NCBI GenBank assembly: GCA_028288305.1
Contig: JAQBOA010000031.1
Location: forward strand, 1 to 34,209
Direction: 5' to 3'
DNA: 34,209 nucleotides
Origin: Mucilaginibacter sp.
GTDB lineage: Bacteria; Bacteroidota; Bacteroidia; Sphingobacteriales; Sphingobacteriaceae
This document shows, in pieces, positions 16,823-25,796 of this stretch; the stretch's first letter is position 1; every line of letters starts with the position of its first letter. Under the pieces are notes generated by a model that made no database searches, was not told the origin of the DNA, and saw only the letters and a program-made list of their open reading frames with translations. The position numbers and the translations under genes were made by a program.

Positions 16823-16911
16823 GTCATTGCGAGGAGGAACGACGAAGCAATCTCCGTTATGCATGACCGCAATGCATAGTTAGCGATTGCCGCGCTATCG
16901 CTCGCAATAAC
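16823..16911. repeat. CATTGCGAG...GCAATC inverted-repeat element after secA
   Basis: The left arm (16823-16852) runs GTCATTGCGAGG...GAAGCAATC, and the right arm (16885-16911) is its imperfect reverse complement, GATTGCCGCGC...GCTCGCAATAAC. Between them are two ATGCAT palindromes. The type resembles the common 'cattgcgag...aagcaatc' dispersed repeats of Bacteroidota genomes (from memory). TAGCTTTA (16913-16920), right after the element, is a probable -7 box for the SPOR gene. Confidence 0.7.
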
Positions 16912-16928
16912 ATAGCTTTATAATGTAT

Positions 16929-17387
16929 ATGAAAAACGCAATATTTTATTTCAAAACTAAGTTTGATAAAATAAGTTATGGCGTTTTTTTTATGGCGTTT
17001 TTTATACCTTCCCTGTCATCAGCCCAAACCCGGGGTAAAGTTGAGGTTATAAAAGATCCCCTTATTGATACACTTATAGCCAGGCGGCCAATGCTTAATA
17101 AAAGCAGTATTACCGGTGATGAAACTACAAGCGGTTACCGGGTGCAAATATTTTTTGGATCGAGCAGGCAGGCTGCTTATGATGCACAGGCAAAAATTAA
17201 TGGAGAGTATCCTGAACTGCATACCTATATTACTTATAACGAACCAAATTTTAAAGTCCGGGCCGGAGACTTCAGAACACGCCTCGAAGCGGAAAAATTG
17301 GTGAAGGAGATTGCCACAATGTTTACAAGCCTGTTCATTATACCCGAAAAGATAAACCCTCCCAAGACGGATAATCCCAATGATTAA
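16929..17387 (+). CDS. Exported SPOR-domain-like protein
   Basis: 152 residues from the second of two close ATGs (16923 and 16929). The later one is preferred because the -7-like TAGCTTTA (16913-16920) nearly touches the first. A signal peptide or anchor (about 14-33) ends SLSSAQ. A C-terminal SPOR-type fold is visible: GYRVQIFFGSSRQAAYDAQA, then YNEPNFKVRAGDFRTRLEAEKL. SPOR domains bind glycan regions of peptidoglycan that lack stem peptides, often at division sites. Its stop overlaps the M20 gene by 8 nt, so the two are translationally coupled. Confidence 0.8.
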   Translation: MKNAIFYFKTKFDKISYGVFFMAFFIPSLSSAQTRGKVEVIKDPLIDTLIARRPMLNKSSITGDETTSGYRVQIFFGSSRQAAYDAQAKINGEYPELHTYITYNEPNFKVRAGDFRTRLEAEKLVKEIATMFTSLFIIPEKINPPKTDNPND

Positions 17388-18564
17388 AGAGCAGATACAA
17401 CAACTATCAAAAAACATTTTTAACGATGTTGTGGCCAACCGCCGCCATTTGCATTCGCATCCCGAACTTTCTTTTCAGGAAACAGAAACATCAGCTTTTA
17501 TTGCCAATAAGCTGGATGCATTGGGATTGGAATATATAAAAATGGCTGATAATGGTTTAGTTGCCTTGATAAAGGGTGAAAAACCCTCGGATAAAGTAAT
17601 CGCCCTGCGTGCGGATATGGATGCTTTACCAATTACCGAAGCAAATGAGGTGCCTTATAAGTCACAAAATGTTGGTGTAATGCATGCTTGCGGCCATGAT
17701 GCGCACACTTCATCTTTATTGGGTACTGCACAAATATTAACAGGTTTAAAAAGGGAGTTTGGCGGTACAATAAAATTAATATTTCAGCCCGCTGAAGAGA
17801 AACTGCCAGGTGGCGCCAGCCTGATGATTAAAGAAGGCGTATTGGAAAATCCAAAACCCCAGGCTGTTTTAGGCCAGCATGTAATGCCATTAATTGACGC
17901 AGGTAAAGTTGGGTTTCGTGCTGGAAAATACATGGCCTCGACAGATGAATTGTACGTTACTGTTAGGGGCAAAGGTGGCCATGGTGCACAACCACAGCAA
18001 AACATCGATCCGGTTATAATCACTGCGCATATATTAACTGCTTTGCAGCAGATAATAAGCCGTTTTGCCGATCCAAAAAGTCCGTCGGTACTTTCCTTTG
18101 GAAAAGTAATTGCTAACGGAGCTACTAATGTTATACCTAATGAAGTTTACCTTGAAGGCACCTTCAGGACGATGGATGAAAAATGGCGCAGTGATGCCCA
18201 TATCAAAATGAAAAAAATGGCAGAAGGTATGGCCGAAAGCATGGGCGGCAGCTGCGAATTTAATATTGTAAGAGGATATCCATTCCTTATCAATGAAGAA
18301 AAACTAACCGCCTCCACACGTGCCTTTGCTGAAGATTATCTGGGTAAAGAAAACGTTCTTGATTTGGATATTTGGATGGCTGCCGAAGATTTTGCCTACT
18401 ATTCTCAGGTTGCTGACGCTTGTTTTTACCGTTTGGGAACGCGTAATGAAAGTCGTGGTATCACCTCATCAGTACATACACCAACTTTTGATGTGGAAGA
18501 ATCTGCATTGGAACTAAGTACCGGCCTTATGGCTTATTTGGCTGTTAAACAATTAGGGAATTAG
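17380..18564 (+). CDS. M20-family amidohydrolase (N-acyl-amino-acid type)
   Basis: 394 residues, the normal length. M20D metal-binding and catalytic residues are visible: RRHLHSHPELSFQE at the N terminus, MHACGHDAHT with Cys104 and His106, QPAEE (Glu139/Glu140), GQHVMP (His167) and a late His in SSVHTPTFDVEE. A dimerisation domain (about 180-290) interrupts the catalytic domain, as in the family. It hydrolyses amide bonds of N-acyl amino acids or similar compounds; the exact substrate is unknown. There is no signal peptide. It overlaps the SPOR gene by 8 nt. Confidence 0.9.
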   Translation: MIKEQIQQLSKNIFNDVVANRRHLHSHPELSFQETETSAFIANKLDALGLEYIKMADNGLVALIKGEKPSDKVIALRADMDALPITEANEVPYKSQNVGVMHACGHDAHTSSLLGTAQILTGLKREFGGTIKLIFQPAEEKLPGGASLMIKEGVLENPKPQAVLGQHVMPLIDAGKVGFRAGKYMASTDELYVTVRGKGGHGAQPQQNIDPVIITAHILTALQQIISRFADPKSPSVLSFGKVIANGATNVIPNEVYLEGTFRTMDEKWRSDAHIKMKKMAEGMAESMGGSCEFNIVRGYPFLINEEKLTASTRAFAEDYLGKENVLDLDIWMAAEDFAYYSQVADACFYRLGTRNESRGITSSVHTPTFDVEESALELSTGLMAYLAVKQLGN

Positions 18565-18660
18565 TTTTAAGTTAATTATCCAAAGATCACGGTGTGTTTA
18601 TAAACAAAAAGTAAAAAAATACTATGCTCTATGGACCATCGACTAAACCGGACCACAACC

Positions 18661-19590
18661 ATGAATAAAAGAATAATACCGTTTCTATTACTAATAATCA
18701 TCAGTTTCGGATCCTTTGCTCAGAAGATAAAAAGATTTAACCCTGATTCCATTCGCACTATCGTTATTGACTCAGCCGTAAACATTCATTCGCATCATTT
18801 AAATGCGCAGGATTTTATTGATGCTGTACTTGCCGATACCAATTTTTATAAGGCCTTTTATAACATGAAGAAATATGGCTTTATAGCTGAAAACCGCATT
18901 TATACCTATAATAAAAAAAACAAGGTTGATGGAAAAATTTACCGTAAACTAAAGCATAGTAATGTGAAAGGTGATCACAAAATTGAATATATTGCAAAAC
19001 AGGATAGCGGTTCACTTTATAAAAGCAATGGTAAGTACCAGCTTTATACAGTAGAAATGTTCGATTATATTTTTATGAATGCCTATAATTCTGACTTTAT
19101 AAAAGGTCCTGAACTACCTGGTTCAGGAGGTAAAAACGAAGACTATAAAGACAAATTAAAGACCCTGATATTTACACCCGGCCGTAGAGTAAAAGGTATC
19201 CCTTTTATCAGCAGTAAAACCGAGCTATTTTCAAATGACCTAAAGGATTACTACTATTACCGCTTTGCACGCGGAAAGTATCTTGATTCCATACCCGTAT
19301 ATATCTTTAAAGTCATCCGCAAACCAAGCACATCTGATGGTGATACGATGATAAAAGAAATGACCACCATTTTTGATATGCGAAACTTCCAGATATTAGG
19401 AAGATATGTTGATATGAAATACAGTAATCTTTTATTCAATTTCAATGTGCAGATGAACATCGAGCTGGCTAAATACAACGGTGAACTTTTGCCTGTAAAA
19501 ATCACCTATCAAGGCAACTGGGATGTTCCTTTTCATAAAGTTGAACGTGCAAGCTTTTTAATAGTGCACAAGGATTATATGAGGGATTGA
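18661..19590 (+). CDS. Secreted protein of unknown function
   Basis: 309 residues from ATG 18661; an ATG 30 nt upstream (18631) would only add hydrophilic residues before the signal peptide (MNKRIIPFLLLIIISFGSFAQ). The mature protein is Lys- and Tyr-rich and predicted mostly beta. Segments such as NFYKAFYNMKKYGFIAENRIY, a KGIPF segment, and ATG-distal KITYQGNWDVPFHKVERASF suggest a LolA-like or related outer-membrane-associated fold, but I do not recognise a named family. It lies 96 nt after the M20 gene. Its stop codon is the first part of a repeat element shared with the convergent VOC gene. Confidence 0.65.
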   Translation: MNKRIIPFLLLIIISFGSFAQKIKRFNPDSIRTIVIDSAVNIHSHHLNAQDFIDAVLADTNFYKAFYNMKKYGFIAENRIYTYNKKNKVDGKIYRKLKHSNVKGDHKIEYIAKQDSGSLYKSNGKYQLYTVEMFDYIFMNAYNSDFIKGPELPGSGGKNEDYKDKLKTLIFTPGRRVKGIPFISSKTELFSNDLKDYYYYRFARGKYLDSIPVYIFKVIRKPSTSDGDTMIKEMTTIFDMRNFQILGRYVDMKYSNLLFNFNVQMNIELAKYNGELLPVKITYQGNWDVPFHKVERASFLIVHKDYMRD

Positions 19591-19666
19591 TTACACCGAT
19601 TTTTAATATGATTACACTGATGACTTAATCAAAATCGGTGCAATCATTTTCAAATCAGTGAAATCA
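19589..19666. repeat. Inverted repeat filling the gap between convergent genes
   Basis: The left arm (19589-19621) contains GATTACACCGATTT and ATGATTACACTGAT. The right arm (19634-19666) is an imperfect reverse complement with ATCGGTGCAATCATTTT and ATCAGTGAAATC. The element starts in the stop codon of the upstream gene and ends one base before the stop codon of the VOC gene. It probably acts as a transcription terminator in both directions. Confidence 0.65.
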
Positions 19667-20035
19667 CTATTCAGTCAACGATAGCACATTCCCATCCGGA
19701 TCTTTAAACCAGGCAACTTTTGCTCCGCTGGGCGATGTCCAGATACCCAGGTCATCCTGCTCTATAAAATCATACTTCTCACAGAATACTCCTTTTTCAT
19801 TAAGTGAATGAATCGTAGCTGTTATATCACGTACATTCCAGCCCAAAGCTGTAAAAGCATGCGGCGTTAATTCAGGTACGGTTATAACTCTGAGCAATGT
19901 GCCGTTTGAATCAAATTCCAGTGCATAATTATCTTCGGATAACAATTTCAAACCTAATACATCCTGGTAAAATATTTTTGCTTCTCCCGGCCTAACTGTC
20001 GGGACAAAGGATTTTAAAGTTTCGTTGTCAAGCAT
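19667..20035 (-). CDS. VOC-family (glyoxalase/bleomycin-resistance-like) protein
   Basis: 122 residues, the size of a single-domain vicinal-oxygen-chelate protein. Both beta-alpha-beta units are seen: SFVPTVRPGEAKIFYQDVLGLKL at the N terminus and VAWFKDPDGNVLSL at the C terminus. Metal ligand positions are partly absent; no N-terminal His is obvious, and the C-terminal Glu is replaced by the short end NVLSLTE. The substrate cannot be predicted. It is convergent with the preceding gene and divergent from the TonB-type gene. Confidence 0.8.
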   Translation of the reverse strand: MLDNETLKSFVPTVRPGEAKIFYQDVLGLKLLSEDNYALEFDSNGTLLRVITVPELTPHAFTALGWNVRDITATIHSLNEKGVFCEKYDFIEQDDLGIWTSPSGAKVAWFKDPDGNVLSLTE

Positions 20036-20193
20036 GGCACAGATTTTAGAATTAAGTAGTATTTTATTGAAGTTTCAACACAACAAATGTAACAATGATA
20101 TGATTATTAATATTTTAACACTTATAAAATTAACCTTTGCGTTTAATAGGTGTCATATTAAAAATTGACATTAACTGAACCATTAAAAGCAAT

Positions 20194-23091
20194 ATGAAGC
20201 CGTTATTACTTATCATAATTATTTTTTTTACAGTTACCCTTACATATGCACAAAGCGGCAGGGAAGTACATGGAACGGTAATTGACTCTACAAAACAATC
20301 CGTTCCATCCAGCACAATTACCCTAACCTCTGATCAGCACGACAGTACCACAACTATTTCGGACCTTAACGGCAAGTTTGTTTTTCCTTCCATAAAGGGA
20401 AGTAAGGTAACGGTAACTATATCTTCAATTGGTTACCAAGGCCTTATAAGACATTATACCGTGACTAATGATAATGCTCCTGCTGATTTGGGCAATATTG
20501 TATTAAAGGTACAATCAAATATGTTAAACCAGGTAACTATAGTAGGGGTTGTGCCTGTAACCTTAAAAGAAGACACTGTTGAATATAAAGCAAGCGCTTA
20601 TAAAGTGCGGGAAAATGCACCGGTTGAAGATTTGATTAAAAAATTGCCGGGTGTAGATGTGGATGTAAACGGAAATATAACTACCCAGGGCAAGCAGGTT
20701 ACCAAAGTGCGTATAAACGGGAAAGACTTTATGGGCGGTGATGTTCAAAGCGCGACAAAGAACTTGCCTGCTGATGTTGTTGAAAACATTCAGATGGTAG
20801 ATGATTATGGCGACCAGGCCAACTTAACCGGGATAAAAACAGGTGAACCTGATAAAATAATGAATATTACCATCAGGAAAGATAAGAATCACGGGTATTT
20901 TGGCCAGGCAACCGTTGGTGATGGCGAAGATGCCCTTCCTCAAAGCCAGGGCATACCTGATGCAAACCGTTATATTGGCTCTGTAAATGCCTTCAACTTT
21001 AATGGCGATCAGCAAATTTCTCTTTTAGGAAGCGTAAATAACACCAACGTGAATACTTTTTCTTTTAATAGCGCCAGTGGCGGGGGAGGTGGCAACAACT
21101 TTGGCGGGGGCGGCGGTCGCGGCAATGCTGCAAGGGGCGCACAAAATAATGGAAGCTTGATAACTACACAAAATGGCATTACCGATGCCCATTCAATAGG
21201 AGCTAACTTTCGCGACCAGTGGGGTAAAAGTCTTTCTGTATACGGAAGCTATAGCTTTACCGACAATACAGTAAATACTATTAATAATATTTTCCAGCGA
21301 AATTTGTCACCAACTAACACTACAGTACAGCAGCAAAACAGTAATGAAAACGATCGAAACATTAATCATCGCCTTACCTGGAATATGGAATATAAGCCCG
21401 ATACGATTAACTATTTAAAAGTAACGCCTACTTTCTCCTATGCGGGCACAAATACTTATGATAATGAAAATGTTAGTTTATCAAGACACGGTTCTGTAAA
21501 CTCGGCATACACTAATATTACAAACGGCAATTCACAGGCGCCAAATTACGGCCTTACGGCATTATTTAACCACCGGTTTAAGCATCGCCGCAATTTAAGC
21601 ATCAATGCAACTTTTAGTTCGGCGCCAAGTACTTCCTATCAAAACCCGGTTTATGATTATACAGTGGGCATACCAACCGCCCCTATAAACCAAATGATTA
21701 ATACTTATAGTCGTACAAATAGTTATGGTACAAATTTATCATACCTGGAGCCATTGGGTAAACGTTCTTATCTTGAATTTAATTATGCATTTAATCGTGC
21801 TATCACAACTAACAACAAACAGGATACGTTATATGACCCGGCAACCTTTACATTTAGAAGTGATAGTGCACTAAGCAACGTATATAATTATACTTTTACC
21901 ACAAACAAGGTTGGCTTAAATTACCGTTTTATAGAAAAGAAATACAATTATACCCTGGGTATTGGAGTTCAACCTTCAGTTTTAGATGGAAATTCGCCAT
22001 CTACAGGCATTAATACGCATGTTTCTTCATTTAACGTTATCCCTGCAGCACGCTTTACCTACAACTTTTCAAGAAGCAGAAATTTCAGTGTAAATTATAA
22101 CGGATCAAGCAGCACGCCGAGTTTTTCGCAATTACAGCCGGTGATTGATTTCTCAAACGCGCTTTATCCCGTTGAAGGTAACCCTAACCTTAAGCCTCAG
22201 TTTACTAATAATATTTCCATCCGCTATAACAATTTCAGCTTTGCTACCGGGGATATCTTTTTTGCAAGTGTTCAATATCAGCAAATATCAAACTACGTGG
22301 CTACAAATACTATAACTTTTCCGCGTAAGTACACACTTGATCCAAGGTTTCAGAATACCATATTAACAGAATATCAAAATGCAGATGGTTATAATTCCAC
22401 CTCAGGTCAACTAACTTATGCTAAACCATGGGATAGCCGCAAATTCACACTTTATTTTAGAGGTACCGTTTCTTATATCAACAATATAGGTTATTTAACA
22501 AATGTGGATTCGACCACTTATGCACAAACCACCGAAAAAAATATCGCGAAAAATTTGCAGTTCACTCCACAGGTACAATTCAGGGTTGATATTACGGATA
22601 AAGTTGATGCGCAATTTTTAACTAATTACGCCATTAACAGAACGAATAATTCTGTAAAGGATTCCATTACTAATGGAACTTCCAATATCAGGACATGGAA
22701 TATTGGTGTTAATGGTAAAAATTATTTTGGCGACTGGACATTTAGTTACGATTACACAAAGGCAACCAACTATGGATATGCCGCAAATATAAAGGTAACC
22801 AATCCGAACATTTTAAATTTATATGTTGAACGTCGCTTTATGAAAGACCATAGAGGAGCCATACGTTTGTCGGCATTTGACCTATTTAATGAAAATACTG
22901 GCTTTACTTCTACATCAACTGCCAGTTCGACTACTGAAACGCATGTTAACAGGCTTTCAAGGTATTATCTTGCAACATTTACCCTGCGGTTACAAAAATT
23001 CGCCGGCAAGGCGCCTACCCAGGATCCTGGCACGCGCGGATTTAGAAGAGATGGCGGCGGCCCTGGTGGCGGCCCTAATAATGTAAATTAA
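20194..23091 (+). CDS. TonB-dependent-receptor-like outer-membrane protein
   Basis: 965 residues. Signal peptide ends TYAQ; a carboxypeptidase-regulatory-like domain follows (about 24-110, with GTVIDSTKQSVPSSTITL and DLNGKFVFPSIKG), then a plug-like domain (about 120-230: PVEDLIKKLPGVDVDVNG, VTKVRINGKDFMGGD). The remainder is a long beta-barrel of the OMP_b-brl_3 type. A Gly/Asn-rich loop occurs at about 289-318, and the protein ends in a Gly-rich tail, not a terminal Phe. No SusD partner or TonB box was recognised, so the imported compound is unknown. AACCTTTG (20132-20139) is a probable -7 box. A bidirectional terminator follows. Confidence 0.85.
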   Translation: MKPLLLIIIIFFTVTLTYAQSGREVHGTVIDSTKQSVPSSTITLTSDQHDSTTTISDLNGKFVFPSIKGSKVTVTISSIGYQGLIRHYTVTNDNAPADLGNIVLKVQSNMLNQVTIVGVVPVTLKEDTVEYKASAYKVRENAPVEDLIKKLPGVDVDVNGNITTQGKQVTKVRINGKDFMGGDVQSATKNLPADVVENIQMVDDYGDQANLTGIKTGEPDKIMNITIRKDKNHGYFGQATVGDGEDALPQSQGIPDANRYIGSVNAFNFNGDQQISLLGSVNNTNVNTFSFNSASGGGGGNNFGGGGGRGNAARGAQNNGSLITTQNGITDAHSIGANFRDQWGKSLSVYGSYSFTDNTVNTINNIFQRNLSPTNTTVQQQNSNENDRNINHRLTWNMEYKPDTINYLKVTPTFSYAGTNTYDNENVSLSRHGSVNSAYTNITNGNSQAPNYGLTALFNHRFKHRRNLSINATFSSAPSTSYQNPVYDYTVGIPTAPINQMINTYSRTNSYGTNLSYLEPLGKRSYLEFNYAFNRAITTNNKQDTLYDPATFTFRSDSALSNVYNYTFTTNKVGLNYRFIEKKYNYTLGIGVQPSVLDGNSPSTGINTHVSSFNVIPAARFTYNFSRSRNFSVNYNGSSSTPSFSQLQPVIDFSNALYPVEGNPNLKPQFTNNISIRYNNFSFATGDIFFASVQYQQISNYVATNTITFPRKYTLDPRFQNTILTEYQNADGYNSTSGQLTYAKPWDSRKFTLYFRGTVSYINNIGYLTNVDSTTYAQTTEKNIAKNLQFTPQVQFRVDITDKVDAQFLTNYAINRTNNSVKDSITNGTSNIRTWNIGVNGKNYFGDWTFSYDYTKATNYGYAANIKVTNPNILNLYVERRFMKDHRGAIRLSAFDLFNENTGFTSTSTASSTTETHVNRLSRYYLATFTLRLQKFAGKAPTQDPGTRGFRRDGGGPGGGPNNVN

Positions 23092-23104
23092 TTGATTGAA
23101 AATA

Positions 23105-23138
23105 AAAAAACTCTCCAGAATTAACAGGAGAGTTTTTT
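23105..23138. terminator. Bidirectional intrinsic terminator
   Basis: AAAAAACTCTCC (23105-23116) and GGAGAGTTTTTT (23127-23138) are perfect reverse complements around a 10-nt loop, with T-runs on both strands. It lies between the TonB-type gene and the convergent response regulator. Confidence 0.9.
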
Positions 23139-23155
23139 GTAAGGTATGTAAAAAA

Positions 23156-23527
23156 CTATACTACAGTGCTGATTATGCGTTCCAGTTCTTCAAGGTCAAA
23201 TGGTTTAGCGAGATAGGTTTCAGCGCCTGCATGGTTTGCAAGCAGTTCGATATCGCTGTTAGCTGAAAAATAAATAACGGGGATATCTTTTAAGCTTTCA
23301 TTTTTTTTAAGTGTTTGTGTGGCAATAATCCCTCCGTCATCGGGTATCCAGTTATCCATTAATATTACACTTGGCAATATTGCAGAAACTTTTTCGGCTA
23401 TTTTATTACAATCGGTAAAAGCAAATACTTCCCATCCTTGTTCTTCTAAAATATAACTACAGATAGAAAGTATATCTTCGTCATCGTCAAAGATGACAAT
23501 TTTTTTGTTTGGGTTCTCCATTGGCAT
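23156..23527 (-). CDS. Receiver-domain-only response regulator
   Basis: 123 residues consisting only of a REC domain: acidic pocket FDDDED (13-18), phospho-acceptor Asp58 in VILMDNW, Ser88 in YFSAN and Lys108 in LAKPFD. There is no output domain, so it probably works as a phosphorelay partner or CheY-like switch. A nearby kinase is not seen, so the source of phosphate is unknown. ATG at 23521 would start the protein two residues later. It is read toward the terminator shared with the TonB-type gene. Confidence 0.92.
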   Translation of the reverse strand: MPMENPNKKIVIFDDDEDILSICSYILEEQGWEVFAFTDCNKIAEKVSAILPSVILMDNWIPDDGGIIATQTLKKNESLKDIPVIYFSANSDIELLANHAGAETYLAKPFDLEELERIISTVV

Positions 23528-23795
23528 AGTGGTGAGTGAAACTATATATTACATCTAAGAAAAGCAATTTTTTTATAATTTAAATTTATAAAGTATAACC
23601 ATAATATCGAACTTCTATTGGCAGAGGTTAATTCATCTCACCTATATTTATTCACTTCTTCTTTAAGAATAACCAGCAAATTTCAATGTTGGTTTTGGTT
23701 AAACGAAATTTGATTTAAATTGTTTTATGTAACTGCCAGGTATGTTTTTTTATTATTTAATTACTAATTATTTAAGAATAAAGATTTTTCTTTAA

Positions 23796-24791
23796 TTAAT
23801 ATTCTAACCATTTATTTAATTTCAAATATACTTTATCACCTTCACTGTATTTACCAAACTGATCATTTAGTGCCCTTATAGTTATTCCTTTATTTTCTAA
23901 TAGCAAATCTTCGTTGCAACCTTTAAATAATATTTGTTTTATTTCCCAATCCTTGTGTGTCCAGCTTTTCATTGTTTTTATCCATTCGGGATAAATGACT
24001 ATATGGGCTGCTTTTGTTTTAATGCCGCAAGCTTTAGCTTCATCATTGGTTAGTATGGTGCAATTTGTAAGCAAACGGGCGGTATATAAAAATTGAGGTG
24101 CCTGGTAAAGTATTTTTGGATTACCTGATTCTAAAATGCTGCCCTGTTTTAAAACAATTAATTCATCGGCCATTGAAAGTACTTCGGCAGGGTCGTGTGA
24201 TACGATGATTACTGTTAAACCTGTTTCCTTTACAATCTCCCTGATAATATGTTGAAGGCCTTCTCTAAAAGAGGTATCAACCTGGTTAAATGGTTCGTCT
24301 AATAACAGTATTTCCGGACTTGTTATTAATGCACGGCCTATCGCTACCCGCTGTTTTTCACCACCGCTCAAATCCACAACCCGCTTATTAGCCAGGCTGC
24401 TCATTTTAAGTTGTTTTAAGATTTTCTCCGTCTTATCCTGCTTTGCTTTCAGGTCAGTATGAGGCAGCATTGATGCCACATTATCCCATACTTTAGCAAA
24501 CAGATTTAGGTCATCCGTTTGTTGGGTAACCATTTTCATGGCATCATGGCCAGGTATCAGCTTTTCTTCCGGTCCCCAAATGCGTTCTCCTTTAAAAAGC
24601 ACCTCACCCTTATCAGGCGAAAGCAAGCCATAAAGCAACCGCAGTAAAGTACTTTTTCCACTGCCGCTTTCACCGATTATAGCAGTGATCTGCCCCTGGT
24701 TTATTACCAGGTCAGTTTTTTGTAAACCCGACTCTTGTATTCCCGAATAAACTTTGCTTACTGCAATTGCTTGTAAAAAAGGTATTGCCAT
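23796..24791 (-). CDS. ABC-type ATP-binding protein, orphan
   Basis: 331 residues. A complete nucleotide-binding domain is present: Walker A GESGSGKST (40-48), Q-loop VTQQTDDLN (88-96), signature LSGGEKQ (141-147), Walker B ILLLDEP (161-167) and switch His199. About 100 further residues follow, with no domain I recognise; they may be a small regulatory fold like those at the C terminus of import-type ATPases. No permease or binding-protein gene lies within reach, so its partner must be encoded elsewhere. The signature and Walker B suggest a functional ATPase. Confidence 0.9.
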   Translation of the reverse strand: MAIPFLQAIAVSKVYSGIQESGLQKTDLVINQGQITAIIGESGSGKSTLLRLLYGLLSPDKGEVLFKGERIWGPEEKLIPGHDAMKMVTQQTDDLNLFAKVWDNVASMLPHTDLKAKQDKTEKILKQLKMSSLANKRVVDLSGGEKQRVAIGRALITSPEILLLDEPFNQVDTSFREGLQHIIREIVKETGLTVIIVSHDPAEVLSMADELIVLKQGSILESGNPKILYQAPQFLYTARLLTNCTILTNDEAKACGIKTKAAHIVIYPEWIKTMKSWTHKDWEIKQILFKGCNEDLLLENKGITIRALNDQFGKYSEGDKVYLKLNKWLEY

Positions 24792-24813
24792 GATTGGTAA
24801 AGGTACTCAGAAA

Positions 24814-24929
24814 GGTTGTAAGGTTGAAAAGTTGTAATGTTGAAATGTTCAACATTTTGTGCTGTTGTAAGTTTTAGAATCCTCCTAACAAAAACCTTAC
24901 AACTTTTCAACTTTACAACATTTAAACAA
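24814..24929. repeat. GTTGTAAnGTTGAAAAGTTG inverted-repeat element
   Basis: The left arm (24814-24840) includes GGTTGTAAGGTTGAAAAG. The right arm (24895-24929) includes CCTTACAACTTTTCAAC, and the arms pair over about 25 bases with two mismatches. A small AAATGTT-C-AACATTT hairpin sits inside. The element lies between the ABC gene and the outer-membrane-protein gene; it could terminate transcription from the minus-strand OMP gene. Confidence 0.65.
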
Positions 24930-24934
24930 CTCAA

Positions 24935-25774
24935 TCAAAACCCTACCGTTAGGCCGAATGAAAAGTTTTTGATTCCGGCCTGTTGAGGACTGTTCTCAAA
25001 CATATCGTTGAAGTAGTATTTAGCAAAAATACCAAAGTCACCATAACCTATACGGGCAAATGCGCCGTAACGGAATGTGGCAAAATGATAAGTATCATCA
25101 AATTTTTGTTTGCCATTTTCTTCACTGACCTGTTTTACACGACCATTAATTAAGAATCCTACGTCAGGGCCAAATACAAAATGAAATCTGTTGCCTCCGG
25201 CCGCTTCTCTTGTACGAAAATCAAACGATAAAGGGATACGCAGGTAACTTGACGAAAAGCGGTTTTTACTGTAATTTATATTATCAGGGCGAAAAGTTAA
25301 AGTAGGTTGGTTTGGCAAAATGGTGATATTGTCACGAAGACGAATAAGGGTCCAATCAAATCCTCCTGATAAATATATCTTAAACGAGCTGCTAAACCTC
25401 ACACCCATTTGCAGTACATCAAAGCCCACATTGCTCGTTTTCCATTGATTATATCGCAGAAACTGGTTTTGCTTTTGCAGTGTAAAACTCCCATTATCTA
25501 TTAAAGTTGCAAAACCAAGGTCGAATCTTGAAAAAGTGACGCCGATCGAAAATTTGGGGTATTCCGGTTTATTATATTTTACAGAATCAACGTCTTTCCT
25601 GTCTTTATTAAAGTTAAATTCTGCAGCATCCTCGCCATAACCAAGTCTTATATTTTTATCTTTTTTAGTTTTAAGCGTATCTGTTATAGTTTTTGAAGAA
25701 TCTGAGTTGGTATTTTGAGCAAATACACCAGTTACGGCAAACCCAATTATTATTGTAAAAATTAATTGCTTCAT
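24935..25774 (-). CDS. Outer-membrane beta-barrel protein (PorT-like)
   Basis: 279 residues. Signal peptide (MKQLIFTIIIGFAVTGVFAQ), a 45-residue polar linker rich in Asp/Lys/Thr, then about ten amphipathic beta strands with aromatic girdles, ending in Phe (GLTVGF), the usual signal for outer-membrane insertion. The length and form fit the PorT-like barrel family. It follows the sigma and anti-sigma genes with a 22-nt gap, so it is probably the third gene of that operon. Its product may be what the sigma factor controls or senses. Confidence 0.8.
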   Translation of the reverse strand: MKQLIFTIIIGFAVTGVFAQNTNSDSSKTITDTLKTKKDKNIRLGYGEDAAEFNFNKDRKDVDSVKYNKPEYPKFSIGVTFSRFDLGFATLIDNGSFTLQKQNQFLRYNQWKTSNVGFDVLQMGVRFSSSFKIYLSGGFDWTLIRLRDNITILPNQPTLTFRPDNINYSKNRFSSSYLRIPLSFDFRTREAAGGNRFHFVFGPDVGFLINGRVKQVSEENGKQKFDDTYHFATFRYGAFARIGYGDFGIFAKYYFNDMFENSPQQAGIKNFSFGLTVGF

Positions 25775-25796
25775 AAATGTATAGTTTGAATGGTAA

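Noticed and set aside
20151..20170. TGTCA-N10-TGACA inverted repeat in the TonB-type gene leader
   Set aside because: The arms are only 5 bp and no regulator gene lies beside it; too weak to call an operator.
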